The notes under the pieces: model-generated | Database searches by the model: none | Seen by the model: the letters and a program-made list of their open reading frames with translations, nothing else | Told to the model about the DNA's origin: nothing | Made by a program: the position numbers and the translations under genes | Assembly: GCA_947625415.1 (NCBI GenBank) | Contig: CANQOG010000005.1 | Coordinates: 1-64,000, forward strand | From: an uncultured Clostridia bacterium | GTDB taxonomy: Bacteria; Bacillota; Clostridia; TANB77; CAG-508 | Reading direction: 5' to 3' | DNA length: 64,000 nucleotides | Part shown: positions 1-8,707 of the stretch, in pieces | Numbering within the stretch: the stretch's first letter is position 1 | How the letters are laid out: the number at the start of each line of letters is the position of its first letter

Positions 1-156
1 ATGAAGGTTTTTCCTTATTTTTTATTAGAATTTTAAAATATTTTTATATTTTTTCAAAAAAAACCGAAACTTAAATTATACTTATACTATTTATTTATTA
101 AAAAATTAATGATATAATATTTTTGTTTAAAATTACTTTAGAAAGGATTACTTATC

Positions 157-1325
157 TTGAAAAAGATTTTGATTTTTTATGGAACTTATGGCGGTCGGAC
201 ATATTGCTGCTGCTAAATCTATCAAAGATTTTATTGATAAAAATTATGAAGATACTGATGTAGAAACAATAGACTGTATAGAATATATAAATAAATATGC
301 AAATAAAATTTCAACTAAAGCTTATGTTGAAATGACTAAAAATACACCATTTCTATGGAAGAAACTTTATTCTGGCTCTAATAAAGGAACTTTAGCAATT
401 ATTTCAGATGCTTCAAACAGAATAATGGCTTTAAAATTAAAGAATTTAATTAAAGAAAAAAAACCAGATTTAATTATTTCAACACATCCTTTTAGTAGTC
501 ATATGTGCGCAATTTTAAAAAAGAAAAAAATAATAGATTGTGAAGTTGCTACAGTTATGACAGATTATCATATACATAATCAATGGCTTTCACTTCCAAA
601 ATATGTTGATTATTTTTTTGTTGCAAATGAGCAAATGAAAAATGACTTAATAAATTTAAAAATTCCACCAAATAAAATTCATGTAACAGGAATTCCTATA
701 TCATCTAAATTTACAGAAAAATATAATAATGACGAAATATTTGATGAACTTTGGCTTGACAAAAATAAATTTACAGCTCTTTTATTTGGTGGTGGTGAAT
801 TTGGACTTGGAAAAAATGTTGCTGTAAATATTTTAGAAACAGCAATTAGAATGTTTAAAGATCTTCAAATTATAGCAATTTCTGGTAAAAATAAAAAAAT
901 GAATCAAGAATTTAAAGATGTTGTTGAAAAAACAAATTCTGAATCAAGAGTAAAGATTTTTGAATTTACTGATAAAGTTCCAGAGCTTATGTCTGCTTGC
1001 AATATCGTAGTTACTAAAGCTGGAGGCTTAACAATTACTGAAAGTCTAGTATCTGGTTTGCCTATAATTATAATAAATCCAATTCCTCGGGCAGGAAGAA
1101 GAAAATGCTCAATTTTTAGTAGATTCAGAAGTTGCAATATGGATAAAGAAAAATGATAATATTTTTAAAATATTCAAAGATTTATATAGAAATCAGGAAA
1201 AACTAGAAATAATGAGAGAAAACGAAAAAAAACTTGCAAAACATAATTCAACAGGAAATATCTGTAAAATATTGCTAGAACAAAATTATAAAAAAAGTGA
1301 TGATATAAAAAATGATGATATTTAA
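157..1325 (+). CDS. ugtP: UgtP-type diacylglycerol glucosyltransferase, two CGGN shift sites
   Basis: Membrane-surface glycosyltransferase of the MurG/MGDG-synthase family, expected to move sugar from UDP-glucose to diacylglycerol for glycolipid synthesis. The start is TTG at 157: GAAAGGA lies at 141-147 and a TATAAT -10 at 113-118. The reading frame is broken twice, each time at an in-frame CGG. At 196-199 (codon 14) GGT|CGGA|CAT must be read Gly-Gly-His to give the acceptor-loop motif GTYGGGHIAAAKS. At 1088-1091 (about codon 311) CCT|CGGG|CAG must be read Pro-Gly-Gln to give the donor-site motif NPIPGQEEENA. Read this way the protein is 388 aa, normal for the family, and ends at the TAA at 1323-1325. 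Without the shifts it is three fragments. It converges on recR and is one of only two protein genes on the plus strand left of the origin. Family assignment is firm; the exact sugar and lipid are inferred. Confidence 0.85.
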
Positions 1326-1340
1326 GTATCATCATTTTTT
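1307..1340. terminator. Bidirectional terminator between ugtP-like gene and recR
   Basis: A perfect stem (AAAAATGATGATA pairing with TATCATCATTTTT, loop at 1321-1326) has an A-run on the left and a T-run on the right. It can therefore end both convergent transcripts. It overlaps the 3' ends of both genes. Confidence 0.85.
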
Positions 1341-1935
1341 ATATTTCACTTCTTCCCTCTAATGCTTTTGCCAAAGTTACTTCATCTGTATATTCTAAAT
1401 CTCCACCAATTGGAATTCCTCTAGCAATTCTAGTTACTTTTATTCCAAAAGGTTTAACTAATTTTGAAATATAAATTGAAGTTGCTTCACCTTCTACCCT
1501 AGGATTTGTAGCTAAAATAATTTCTTTTACATTTCCATATGATAATCTAGTCAAAAGCTCTTTTAATTTAATATCTTCTGGTCCAATTCCATTCATTGGA
1601 GAAATTGAACCATGAAGAACATGATAAAGTCCATTAAATTCATGTGTTCTTTCCATTGCAATAACATCTTTTACATCTTCAACAACACATATAATACTCT
1701 CATCTCTTTTCGGATTTGAACAAATATTACATGGGTCTGTATCTGAAATATTAAAACACTTTGAACATAATTTCAAATTATTTTTTGCATTTATTATAGA
1801 ATCAGTAAATTCTTTTATTTCTTCTTTACTTTGATCAAGCATATAAAAAGCTAATCTTTGAGCTGTCTTATGACCTATACTTGGTAATTTTTCAAAACTT
1901 TCTATTAACTTTTCTATAGATGGTGAGTATTCCAT
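1339..1935 (-). CDS. recR: Recombination mediator RecR
   Basis: RecR works with RecO and RecF to load RecA on gapped DNA. The 198-aa length is typical. The N-terminal helix-hairpin-helix contains [14 protein letters not shown] four-cysteine zinc finger follows (CSKC ... CNIC, about residues 57-72). Then comes a Toprim domain with [15 protein letters not shown]. It is the last gene of the dnaX-ybaB-recR cluster, which is conserved across bacteria. The frame is uninterrupted and has no in-frame CGG. Confidence 0.97.
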   Translation of the reverse strand: MEYSPSIEKLIESFEKLPSIGHKTAQRLAFYMLDQSKEEIKEFTDSIINAKNNLKLCSKCFNISDTDPCNICSNPKRDESIICVVEDVKDVIAMERTHEFNGLYHVLHGSISPMNGIGPEDIKLKELLTRLSYGNVKEIILATNPRVEGEATSIYISKLVKPFGIKVTRIARGIPIGGDLEYTDEVTLAKALEGRSEI

Positions 1936-1998
1936 ATAAATTTTTATCTCACTTTCACTGTTTTGTTTTTAAGATAATTGTTTTATTTAAAAAATAAT

Positions 1999-2349
1999 TT
2001 ACAAGTTTAATCCAGGTATATTATATTTTCCCATAGCTTGCGCCTGAGCAGAATCAACTTTTCTCATAGCTTCATTTACACAAGTAACAATTAAATCTTG
2101 TAGCATCTCAACATCATCTGGGTCAACAGCATCTTTGTCTAAAACAAGTGATTTTATCATTTTATCACCAGTTACAACAACTTTAACTGCTCCCCCACCA
2201 GTTGATGCATCAAATTCTTGAATTGCAAGTTCTTCTTGAGATTTTTCCATATCAGCTTGCATTTTTTTGGCTTCTTTCATAAGATTATTAAGATTCATTC
2301 CTCCAAATCCACCAAATCCTCCACCTGGGAATCCTCCTCTTTTACTCAT
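1999..2349 (-). CDS. ybaB: YbaB/EbfC nucleoid-associated protein
   Basis: A small DNA-binding protein of the YbaB/EbfC family, always found between dnaX and recR. It has 116 aa: a glycine/phenylalanine-rich start (GGFPGGGFGGFGG), the family helix NLMKEAKKMQADMEKSQEEL, and a C-terminal part with DPDDVEMLQDLIVTCVNEA. GAGGAAATTTG sits just upstream of the ATG. The precise role is poorly defined; a dimeric nucleoid protein is the family description. Confidence 0.95.
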   Translation of the reverse strand: MSKRGGFPGGGFGGFGGMNLNNLMKEAKKMQADMEKSQEELAIQEFDASTGGGAVKVVVTGDKMIKSLVLDKDAVDPDDVEMLQDLIVTCVNEAMRKVDSAQAQAMGKYNIPGLNL

Positions 2350-2374
2350 TACAAATTTCCTCCTTAATATTTTA

Positions 2375-3976
2375 TTATTCTATAACATTTATATCTATTC
2401 CTAAATTATCCATAGGATTTTGAACTTTTTTAATATCAGCTTTAGATGATAATCCAGCCTTTCCATCTACAAGCTTAATATGCCATTGCTTTCCTGTTTC
2501 AGAAAATAATATATCATTTAAATCCTTTTTATTTGTACTATCTTCTAAAATACTTTTAACAAACGCTGTTAATCCATTAGGGAAAATAATTTCCAGTATC
2601 ATATCACCTTCTACATTTACTTTAGTATTTGCTAAACTTGTAAAAAGTCTAACTTTTCCATTTGTTCTTAATTGATTTATTATCTTTGCCCAATCAATAT
2701 CAGAATTTCCAGAATTATTATCAACTGGTAAACTGGCTTTAGAAATTGACTTTTTAGAAACCTCTTCAACTTGATTTGTCTTAACTTGTTTTTTTTCCGA
2801 AGTTATAGAAACTGGCTTATTTATAGCAATACTTCCACTAGAAATTTTATTTTCTAAATCTTCTACTTTTTTTCTTAACTCATCTATTCCATCTGTTTCC
2901 ATAGAAGAACAAACTTTAATGATACCAGCTTGAAACATTATTGTTTTCTGACTAGACCACTTTATTTCATTTTCTAAATCAGACAGCATATAAATTATAT
3001 TTAGTAACTTATCTTTACTAACTAATTTAGAAATTTCCTTTATTTCTTCAAGTTCTTCTTTACTATAAATTTCAAGTTTATTAGAAGATTTAAATACTAA
3101 AACATCTTTTACATATTTTATGATTTCCCATAAAAAATTATTTAAATCTTTTCCATCGTTTATTACATCGTCAACTACTTCTAAAGCTTTTATTTCATCA
3201 TTTTCAAAAAAAGCTCTTGTAATTTTAGAAATATATTCTAAACTTGGAATTCCAACTAAATCTTTAACTAAACTAGCTTCAATATTTTCTACGTTTTCTT
3301 GAGAACACCTCTCTAAAATACTAATTGCATCACGCATTGCTCCTTCTGATAGAACAGCAATCAAATTTAAAGCTTCATCTGTAATTTTTATATTAGCTTC
3401 TTTACAAATTATTTTTAATCTTTTTATAATATTTTCATTTGTTATCTTTTTAAAGTCAAACCTTTGACATCTTGAAAGAATTGTTGTTGGAATCTTTTGG
3501 GGCTCTGTAGTGGCTAAAATAAACTTAACATGTTCAGGTGGCTCTTCTAAAGTTTTTAAAAGTGCATTAAATGCAGCAGTTGTAAGCATATGAACCTCAT
3601 CTATAATATAAACTCTATATTTAGCCTTTGTTGGCAAAAAATTTACTTCATCACGAATAGATCTAACATCTTCAACGCCATTATTTGAAGCTGCATCCAT
3701 TTCAACAACATCTGTTAAAGAGCCATCTAATATTTCTTTACAAATCTCACATTCATTACAAGGCTCCCCATCCTGAAGATTCAAGCAATTAACTGCTCTA
3801 GCCAATATTTTAGCAGAAGTTGTTTTTCCTGTTCCACGACCACCATTAAAAAGATATGCATGTCCAACTCTTCCAGCCTTTATCTGATTTTTTAAAGTAG
3901 TAGTAATATGGTCTTCTCCAACCATATCTTCAAATTTTAGTGGTCTAAATCTTCTATATAATGATGTATATGCCAA
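2375..3976 (-). CDS. dnaX: DNA polymerase III subunits gamma and tau
   Basis: AAA+ clamp-loader ATPase of the replicative polymerase, 533 aa. Visible features in order: Walker A FNGGRGTGKTT (about residue 44), a zinc-binding cysteine cluster (CLNL ... CNECEIC, about residues 64-79), Walker B IIDEVHML, and sensor-1 and SRC motifs ATTEPQKIPTTILSRCQRF. A variable tau-type tail follows. It lies upstream of ybaB and recR and just downstream of the SRP RNA gene, the usual Firmicutes order. One CGG lies across a codon boundary (TCG GAA) and causes no break. Confidence 0.97.
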   Translation of the reverse strand: MAYTSLYRRFRPLKFEDMVGEDHITTTLKNQIKAGRVGHAYLFNGGRGTGKTTSAKILARAVNCLNLQDGEPCNECEICKEILDGSLTDVVEMDAASNNGVEDVRSIRDEVNFLPTKAKYRVYIIDEVHMLTTAAFNALLKTLEEPPEHVKFILATTEPQKIPTTILSRCQRFDFKKITNENIIKRLKIICKEANIKITDEALNLIAVLSEGAMRDAISILERCSQENVENIEASLVKDLVGIPSLEYISKITRAFFENDEIKALEVVDDVINDGKDLNNFLWEIIKYVKDVLVFKSSNKLEIYSKEELEEIKEISKLVSKDKLLNIIYMLSDLENEIKWSSQKTIMFQAGIIKVCSSMETDGIDELRKKVEDLENKISSGSIAINKPVSITSEKKQVKTNQVEEVSKKSISKASLPVDNNSGNSDIDWAKIINQLRTNGKVRLFTSLANTKVNVEGDMILEIIFPNGLTAFVKSILEDSTNKKDLNDILFSETGKQWHIKLVDGKAGLSSKADIKKVQNPMDNLGIDINVIE

Positions 3977-4005
3977 AGTTCTCGCCCCCTCATCTTAAAA
4001 TAAAA

Positions 4006-4118
4006 ACTTCCCTTAAGGAAAGTATGCGATCACATAAATACACTACTTATCGCTGCTTCCTTCCGAACCTGACGAGATTCATAGCTTTTTATTGAAGCAT
4101 ACCCTCCTTAAGAGAAGT
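4006..4118 (-). ncRNA. ffs: Small bacterial signal recognition particle RNA
   Basis: Read on the minus strand, the apical part carries the SRP signature GTTCGGAAGGAAGCAGCG, including the GGAA tetraloop and the asymmetric loop that Ffh binds. The two ends pair as a long helix (ACTTCTCTTAAGGAGGGTA with a partner ending in CCTTAAGGGAAGT). At about 113 nt it is the short form without an Alu domain. Placement between tadA and dnaX is typical of Firmicutes. It targets membrane proteins co-translationally together with Ffh. Confidence 0.95.
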
Positions 4119-4178
4119 TTTTTCTCTTGACTGATTATATAATGCTTTTTATAATTTTGCAAGAGTTTTTTACAATAT

Positions 4179-4919
4179 TTATTTTACTCTTTTAAATACT
4201 ACATCACTAAAATCAGTAATTTCTTTAAGTGGCTCTGTTTCATTAATAATATCACCTATTGGCAAATCAAGCTTAATTGTTCCAACATAATTAATATCAT
4301 TATTTAAAATTATATTTAAATTAAAGGAAATTTTAAATTTTATATCTTCATTAGTTAACCCAATTTGAGAAAGTAATTGACCATTATAAGTTACTCCTTC
4401 ATTTGAAGTAAAATTTCCAAGATTTTCAAGTGATACTCTAAATCCTAACATTCCACCTTCATTACGAATTTCTAAATTTTTTAAAGTATCTACATTTGCA
4501 CCAATATATTTAATTTCACTATTAAAATAATTTTGTTCACTCAATTGATATAAATCATAACCTAAATCTCCAGTTGGTCTATAAATCTTAACTTCACCAA
4601 CAGGTGATTTTTCTAAAATATTAAAATTATTTATTTTTACTTCTTTTATAGTATCTTTTATATTGTCATTTGCTTTTTTCAAATAAATATAAACATTATT
4701 ATCTTCTTTTAGATTAACATCCCATATATTTTCAGTTTGATTTTCACTATCTTTTGCATCAACATGACTTGTAATTTGTATTTTTTCTATATTATAAGGA
4801 AGAGTCTTTTCCCCCTCAACGTCATATTTAACAATAATTGAAAACACTACTGTTATCGCAACTAAAATAAATGCTATAAATAATGCTCTTTTAAAAACAT
4901 TTATTGTGTTAGTTTTCAT
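4179..4919 (-). CDS. Membrane-anchored protein of unknown function
   Basis: I do not recognise this 246-aa protein. It starts with a short basic segment and one hydrophobic helix (about residues 13-30, ALFIAFILVAITVVFSIIV), followed by a hydrophilic, presumably extracellular region rich in Asn, Glu and Ile with predicted beta-strand character. The pattern is that of a single-pass anchored exoprotein. Its ATG overlaps the end of tadA by 11 bases once tadA is read through its CGGA site, suggesting translational coupling. No stop or shift signal is seen inside it. Confidence 0.6.
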   Translation of the reverse strand: MKTNTINVFKRALFIAFILVAITVVFSIIVKYDVEGEKTLPYNIEKIQITSHVDAKDSENQTENIWDVNLKEDNNVYIYLKKANDNIKDTIKEVKINNFNILEKSPVGEVKIYRPTGDLGYDLYQLSEQNYFNSEIKYIGANVDTLKNLEIRNEGGMLGFRVSLENLGNFTSNEGVTYNGQLLSQIGLTNEDIKFKISFNLNIILNNDINYVGTIKLDLPIGDIINETEPLKEITDFSDVVFKRVK

Positions 4920-5380
4920 TCTTATTCCTTTCTCTTAAAACTTTAAAAAATTTTTTTAATACTCCGAGAACATTCTTCTTTTAAAATATATTTTTCAGCT
5001 TGTACAATATGATTAAATTTATAATCTTTTAATAAATCTAATTTTGAACCACATGCTCCAGTTTTTTCATCATCTGTTCCAATATAGACTTTAGCAATTC
5101 TAGAATTTATTAAAGCTCCAGCACACATTGGACATGGTTCTAAAGTAACATACATTTCACAGTCTAGTAATCTCCATGAATTTAATTTTTTACAAGCTTT
5201 TTGAATAGCTAAAATTTCAGCATGACCACAAGCATTTTTTGAAGTTTCTTTAGAATTATAAGCTCTAGCAATTACTTTCCCATCTTTAACAATAATAGCT
5301 CCTACTGGAATTTCTTCTTTAGCAAAAGCTTTATCAGCTTCCTTTAAAGCTAACTTCATAAATTTATTATGCTCATTCAT
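4909..5380 (-). CDS. tadA: tRNA adenosine(34) deaminase, one CGGN shift site
   Basis: Zinc deaminase that converts A34 to inosine in tRNA-Arg(ACG). The active-site motifs are visible: HAEIL (zinc ligand plus catalytic Glu) and the PCPMCAGA zinc motif. Near the C-terminus the frame reads TGT TCT CGG. Taken as three bases the protein ends after ECSRSIKKIF. If CGGA (4963-4966) is one Gly it becomes ECSGVLKKFFKVLRERN, which matches the ECxxxLxxFFxxLR tail of Firmicutes TadA. The gene then ends at 4909 with 156 aa. This is a shift site that does not shorten the gene much and would be missed by ordinary annotation. The relevance to arginine decoding is notable: TadA governs reading of CGN codons. 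Confidence 0.9.
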
Positions 5381-5450
5381 TTTACCAGTCCTTTCAAAAA
5401 CGTAGTAATATTATAATATAAAAATCGACATAAAGCAACATTTAAAATTA

Positions 5451-5482
5451 AAAAGACCTATTCTAAATAAAATAGGTCTTTT
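5451..5482. terminator. Terminator downstream of mgtE
   Basis: Inverted repeat AAAAGACCTATT ... AATAGGTCTTTT with A- and T-runs at the two ends, just beyond the mgtE stop on the minus strand and upstream of tadA. Confidence 0.8.
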
Positions 5483-5494
5483 GTATGTCTTGTC

Positions 5495-6832
5495 TTATAA
5501 ACCAAAAATTAAAACTGCTAATTGAAAATAAACATATACAGAGCAAGAATCTACAATCGTTGTAATTAAAGGTGATGCCATAATTGCAGGATCCAATTTT
5601 AATTTTTTAGCAAGCATTGGAAGTATACAACCAAGCGATTTTGCAAGTATTACAACTAAAATTAATGTCAGTCCAACAACTATTGCTAATTTACTTTGGT
5701 CAAATCCGTATTGAATAAATATTCTAAATGTATTAACTATTGCAAGAATTATACCTACAAGAACTGCAACTCTTATTTCTTTCCACCAAACTCTAAAAAA
5801 GTCTTTTAATTTAATTTCATCTTGTGAAAAACCTCTAATTACTAAAGTTGAAGTTTGTGAACCACAGTTTCCTCCAGTATCCATAAGCAGTGGAACAAAT
5901 GAAACTAATATTGGCAAACTCACAAATGCATTTTCATAGTTATCTAATATTCCACCAGTAATAATCGACGTAAGCATAAGTAAAATTAACCAAACTATTC
6001 TATTTCTAGCATGTTTAAATACACTCGTTTTGAAATATGATTCATCATTTGGAATAACTGCTGCCATTTTTTCAAAGTCCTCTTGAACTTCTTCTTGTAA
6101 AACATCAATAGCATCATCAATAGTTACAATTCCAACTAATCTTTGTTCTTTATCAACAACTGGAAGAGCCATAAAATTATATTTATCAAACATTTTAGCT
6201 ACTTCCTCTTGATCATCTAAAGTTGAAACCGTTATTACATTTGGGTTCATAATATCTTTAATTAAATTACTTGGTTCTGCTATCAATAAATCTTTAACAT
6301 TTAAAACTCCAATAAGCTTTCTATCAACTGTCAAAACATAACATGTATAAATTGTTTCTTTGTCTAATCCAATTTCTCTTATTTTCGCAAAAGAATCTTC
6401 AACAGTCATATTTTCCTTTAAATCAATAAATTCTGTTGTCATAATAGTTCCAGCAGTATCATTCGGATATGCTAAAAGTTCATTTATAACTTTTCTATCT
6501 TCAGGTTTAACTGTTTTTAAAATTCTTTTTACCACATTAGATGGCATTTCTTCAATTAAATCTACTTCATCATCAAAAAATAATTCATCAACTACAGATT
6601 TTAATTCTGTATCTGTTAAATAATTTATTAAACGTTCTTGCATATATGAATCAAGCTCTGCAAAAACCTCAGCCGCTTTTTCTTTAGGTAAAATTCTATA
6701 AACTATTAAACTTTTATCTTCTTCTAATTCTTCAAACAAACTCGGGAAATCGGCACTATTTATTGTTTCTAAATATTTTTTCAAATCATTTAATTTTTGT
6801 TCATTAATTAATTTTAAAATTTTTTCTTTCAT
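5495..6832 (-). CDS. mgtE: Magnesium transporter MgtE
   Basis: Homodimeric Mg2+ channel/transporter of the cytoplasmic membrane, 445 aa. Order: N-terminal superhelical MgtE_N domain (about residues 1-125), two CBS domains that sense cytosolic Mg2+ (about 130-255), then a plug helix and about five membrane helices. The pore region contains VPLLMDTGGNCGSQTS, the GNxGxQ-type motif of the family. A good Shine-Dalgarno (GGGGGAAAGG) precedes the ATG. It stands alone between tadA and tRNA-Arg. The frame is intact. Confidence 0.95.
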   Translation of the reverse strand: MKEKILKLINEQKLNDLKKYLETINSADFPSLFEELEEDKSLIVYRILPKEKAAEVFAELDSYMQERLINYLTDTELKSVVDELFFDDEVDLIEEMPSNVVKRILKTVKPEDRKVINELLAYPNDTAGTIMTTEFIDLKENMTVEDSFAKIREIGLDKETIYTCYVLTVDRKLIGVLNVKDLLIAEPSNLIKDIMNPNVITVSTLDDQEEVAKMFDKYNFMALPVVDKEQRLVGIVTIDDAIDVLQEEVQEDFEKMAAVIPNDESYFKTSVFKHARNRIVWLILLMLTSIITGGILDNYENAFVSLPILVSFVPLLMDTGGNCGSQTSTLVIRGFSQDEIKLKDFFRVWWKEIRVAVLVGIILAIVNTFRIFIQYGFDQSKLAIVVGLTLILVVILAKSLGCILPMLAKKLKLDPAIMASPLITTIVDSCSVYVYFQLAVLIFGL

Positions 6833-7034
6833 ACCTTTCCCCCTTTTATATTTATTATATGTATTAACATAATATTTATTTAATCACTCAACAATTATAC
6901 TATCACGCCCCAAAAAAGTCAATATATTTTTAAATCAAAGTAATTAAAGAATATTTTGACTTTTTTTGTTACTTTTTCATATAATATCTTTTGATATCTT
7001 CCTATATCTTTATTTTTTAATTGCTTAACTTATA

Positions 7035-7062
7035 TTGATTTTTTCAAATAACATGTTATAAT
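7035..7062 (+). promoter_or_regulatory. Promoter of tRNA-Arg
   Basis: TTGATT at 7035-7040 and TATAAT at 7057-7062, with a 16-base spacer, end 13 bases before the first base of the tRNA. This is a near-consensus vegetative promoter. Confidence 0.75.
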
Positions 7063-7075
7063 ATTTATATAATTA

Positions 7076-7151
7076 GTCCTTTTAGCTCAGCAGGATAGAG
7101 CATTCGCCTCCTAAGCGAAAGATGTCGGTTCGAGTCCGGCAAGGGATACCA
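7076..7151 (+). tRNA. tRNA-Arg, anticodon CCT
   Basis: A complete cloverleaf with encoded CCA (7149-7151). The acceptor stem GTCCTTT pairs with AAGGGAT. The anticodon stem TTCGC/GCGAA closes a 7-base loop CTCCTAA with anticodon CCT, which reads AGG. The T-arm has GGTTCGAGTCC. It is an ordinary triplet-reading arginine tRNA; it cannot read CGG and does not have an expanded anticodon loop. Confidence 0.97.
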
Positions 7152-7152
7152 C

Positions 7153-7184
7153 AAATAAACCTCATTTTTGAGGTTTATTTTTTT
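7153..7184 (+). terminator. Terminator after tRNA-Arg
   Basis: AATAAACCTC and GAGGTTTATT form a stem followed by a T-run, directly after the tRNA CCA. The right arm overlaps the last codons of the convergent VirB3-like gene. Confidence 0.85.
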
Positions 7185-7470
7185 CTATGCTTTTATCATA
7201 AAAATATACTCCTCTTCTCCTAATAAATCTAACTATTTGAATAATATATGAAATAATATTTTCTCCATCTGAAATAAAAATAGAAAATAATACAACTGGA
7301 ACAAATAAAATTATAAAAATATAAATTTGTGTTGATATTTTTTTAGTAAATAACTTTATTATAAAAAAAAGTAAAAATCCTAATATTGCATCAACTATTG
7401 CTGTTATATAATCTATAAATCCCAATATTTTTGCTCTATATTTGTAGTTTTTTGGAAAAATAAATTTCAT
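7162..7470 (-). CDS. VirB3/PrgI-like type IV secretion protein
   Basis: A 102-aa membrane protein with two hydrophobic helices (about residues 23-45 and 48-68). It begins with the family-like phrase FPKNYKYRAKILGFIDY and ends in a basic tail. Size, topology and the position beside TrbL-, VirB2- and VirD4-like genes fit the VirB3/PrgI/TrbD group of small inner-membrane components. Only one base separates it from the next gene upstream. Family membership is by pattern and context, so the confidence is moderate. Confidence 0.6.
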   Translation of the reverse strand: MKFIFPKNYKYRAKILGFIDYITAIVDAILGFLLFFIIKLFTKKISTQIYIFIILFVPVVLFSIFISDGENIISYIIQIVRFIRRRGVYFYDKSIEKNKPQK

Positions 7471-7471
7471 T

Positions 7472-8359
7472 TTATACGCCTCCTCTATTTGTTATTGCTC
7501 CAATATTACTTGTTATACTTGTAGTAATTCCTCCAAAAATCATATACATATATGTATTTGCCTTTGTTAAACTATAAATTATTCCAATATATAAAACTTT
7601 TGATAATTCATTCGAAGCAGATAAAGAAAATGAAAATGACAAGACTAAAATCAAAGCAACCAAAACTTGCTCTAACAACAATGAAATAAATGCTTTAGAT
7701 AAAGATTTAAAAATCCATGATGTTTTATCATAAATTCCACATAATATTGCAAATGGAAATAATAAAACAAAAACTTGAATCATTATATATCTAAGTGAAT
7801 ATGAAAATATTAAGCTCATAAAACCAACTGTTGTAAACGTTTTAATAATTCCGTCAAACGAGGTGACATCAAGTCCTTCTGCATTTGATATATAAATATT
7901 ATCATTAATTTTTGTAATAAAATTAACAAAAGAAATTTCCTCTCCAAACAATGATTCACCAATTTCACAAATTGAGCCAGAAATTAATGAAACAATATTT
8001 ATTATAAGCTTACAAATCCATAAAGAACTATTCATTAAAGCAATAAAAATAATTGTTTTAAAAATAAAAGCAAGAGGATTTTGAACTTTAGAATATGTAA
8101 TATATGAAAATAAATAATTAATAACATAAAATAAAAATATTCCTAAAATTAAACTATTACAGACAAGTAATATTCCACTTGCACTATTATTTCCAAATAA
8201 TTTTATAAAACTATCCTTTTCAATTATTTTTGAATCTATAAAAGTAATTTTATCTAAAATATCGTAAATTCCATTATCAACAGATGAAAATATTTTTGAA
8301 AAAATATCATTTATAGAATCAATAATTGAAAAAGTTGACTCTACTTCTACATCTTCCAC
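7472..8359 (-). CDS. TrbL/VirB6-like polytopic membrane protein
   Basis: A 295-aa protein with about six hydrophobic helices. A soluble N-terminal segment (to about residue 55) is followed by membrane segments near 62-82, 90-110, 118-140, 175-200, 205-235 and 250-285. This is the layout of the TrbL/VirB6 channel subunit of Gram-positive type IV secretion systems. It lies between the VirB2-like and VirB3-like genes with 1-10 base gaps, so it is clearly in one operon. Sequence similarity to named members is weak by eye. Confidence 0.6.
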   Translation of the reverse strand: MEDVEVESTFSIIDSINDIFSKIFSSVDNGIYDILDKITFIDSKIIEKDSFIKLFGNNSASGILLVCNSLILGIFLFYVINYLFSYITYSKVQNPLAFIFKTIIFIALMNSSLWICKLIINIVSLISGSICEIGESLFGEEISFVNFITKINDNIYISNAEGLDVTSFDGIIKTFTTVGFMSLIFSYSLRYIMIQVFVLLFPFAILCGIYDKTSWIFKSLSKAFISLLLEQVLVALILVLSFSFSLSASNELSKVLYIGIIYSLTKANTYMYMIFGGITTSITSNIGAITNRGGV

Positions 8360-8368
8360 TTCATTCTC

Positions 8369-8707
8369 CTATCCAAGTAAAGTATTTATCAAAGATAAAA
8401 TCATATCTGTTAATAAAATAACAATATATGAAATAATACTTCCTCTAATTAAATTTTTTCCAGTTCTTATTTTTTCTTCATCTCCAAAACTAAATTTTCT
8501 CATAAGAGCACCAACTCCAACACTTACTGCTGCAACTGGAGTTGCTAATCTTATAATATAGTCTTCAATTTTTTCAAAAGCACTTTTTAATTTTGTAATT
8601 AATTTTGGATCTGCTGCAAAACTAATATTTGTATAGAAAAAAAATATTATTAAAAATAATATAAATATTATAAAAATTTTATTTTTTAAATTCATTTTTT
8701 TATTCAT
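8369..8707 (-). CDS. VirB2/TrbC-like small membrane protein
   Basis: A 112-aa protein with an N-terminal signal-like helix ending near SFAADPK, then two hydrophobic helices (about residues 57-75 and 88-108). This is the pilin-subunit topology of VirB2/TrbC. Its start overlaps the end of the VirD4-like gene by 8 bases, indicating translational coupling. The C-terminal membrane hairpin contains GALMRKFSFGDEEKIRTGK between helices, a charged loop often seen in this family. Confidence 0.6.
   Translation of the reverse strand: MNKKMNLKNKIFIIFILFLIIFFFYTNISFAADPKLITKLKSAFEKIEDYIIRLATPVAAVSVGVGALMRKFSFGDEEKIRTGKNLIRGSIISYIVILLTDMILSLINTLLG

Noticed and set aside
7076-7151. tRNA-Arg as the four-base decoder
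   Set aside because: Its anticodon loop has seven bases and reads AGG; neither serine tRNA fits either. The decoder, if a tRNA, is outside this window.
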